Origin: Butyrivibrio sp.
Lineage (GTDB): Bacteria > Bacillota > Clostridia > Lachnospirales > Lachnospiraceae
DNA: 64,000 nucleotides
Assembly: GCA_015056495.1 (NCBI GenBank)
Contig: SVGC01000003.1
Location: 93,210 to 157,209, forward strand
Direction: 5' to 3'
Part shown: piece after piece, positions 63,909 through 64,000 of the stretch
How positions within the stretch are numbered: position 1 is the first letter of the stretch
Layout of the letters: each line of letters starts with the position of its first letter
Program-made: the position numbers and the translations under genes
Notes under the pieces: model-generated
Databases searched by the model: none
Seen by the model: the letters and a program-made list of their open reading frames with translations, nothing else
Told to the model about the DNA's origin: nothing

Positions 63909-63924
63909 GCCGAGATTGAACTAT

Positions 63925-64000
<76 letters not shown>

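Overview
The window looks like chromosome from an AT-rich, low-GC Gram-positive of the Clostridia, most likely Lachnospiraceae close to Butyrivibrio/Pseudobutyrivibrio. The evidence is lipoboxes and cell-wall enzymes without outer-membrane genes, AGGAGG-type ribosome binding sites, a T-box leader on ileS, a clostridial-type MraY, small secreted repeat proteins of a type I associate with Lachnospiraceae, and the first bases of a clostridial 16S rRNA at the right edge. The genus is inference from protein style. Gene density is high, most genes run on the + strand, and the content is mainly housekeeping.

Layout. 1-2605: end of a MacAB-like ABC export operon. 2664-4312: a secreted repeat protein converging on a membrane-anchored protein with a toxin-like (BECR/barnase-like) domain, then free-methionine-R-sulfoxide reductase. 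4345-7964: promoter, T-box leader and a type-2-like ileS. 8003-14254: M42 peptidase, glycogen phosphorylase and an aconitase-family hydratase. 14280-19677: a GH9-like lipoprotein with its catalytic motif lost, then an alpha/beta hydrolase, a membrane-embedded MurF-like ligase and a Ddl with a basic Gly/Lys insert. 19697-24986: plsC (minus strand), pyrC-pyrK-pyrD, ispE and a DUF1934 gene. 25003-32882: a small membrane protein, a lipoprotein trigger-factor-like isomerase, asnS, a coiled-coil NlpC/P60 hydrolase, dgt and guaA.

32883-36299 is the most accessory-looking stretch: an XRE regulator overlapping a Bro-N antirepressor-like gene, behind a promoter covered by two palindromes; then a MarR regulator with a palindrome on its own promoter and a GT39-type glycosyltransferase. 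36356-42710: uup-type ABC-F, Nudix, YgjP-like metallopeptidase and carB without carA. 42756-48632: trxA, a GT2-GtrA fusion followed by a GT-C-like membrane protein (a compact three-component glycosylation system), a soluble hybrid histidine kinase and a DUF1624 acyltransferase-like protein. 48650-53402: a heterodimeric ABC exporter and mraY, whose promoter lies inside a 12-bp perfect inverted repeat. 53484-56458: histidine phosphatase, a 53-codon small ORF, an AGCS symporter and tRNA-Ser(CGA). 56524-63398: pfkA, then dnaX-ybaB-recR-galM-DUF5711-(30-codon ORF)-cvpA. 63399-64000: an rRNA operon leader with two promoters, and the 16S 5' end.

Main themes are cell-envelope synthesis and decoration (MurF-like/Ddl, MraY, TCG system, GT39, NlpC/P60, PlsC), pyrimidine and purine synthesis (pyrC/K/D, carB, guaA, dgt) and translation (ileS, asnS, tRNA-Ser, rRNA). 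No CRISPR array, insertion sequence, integrase or complete prophage was recognised. All functions come from reading motifs by eye; no database search was run.
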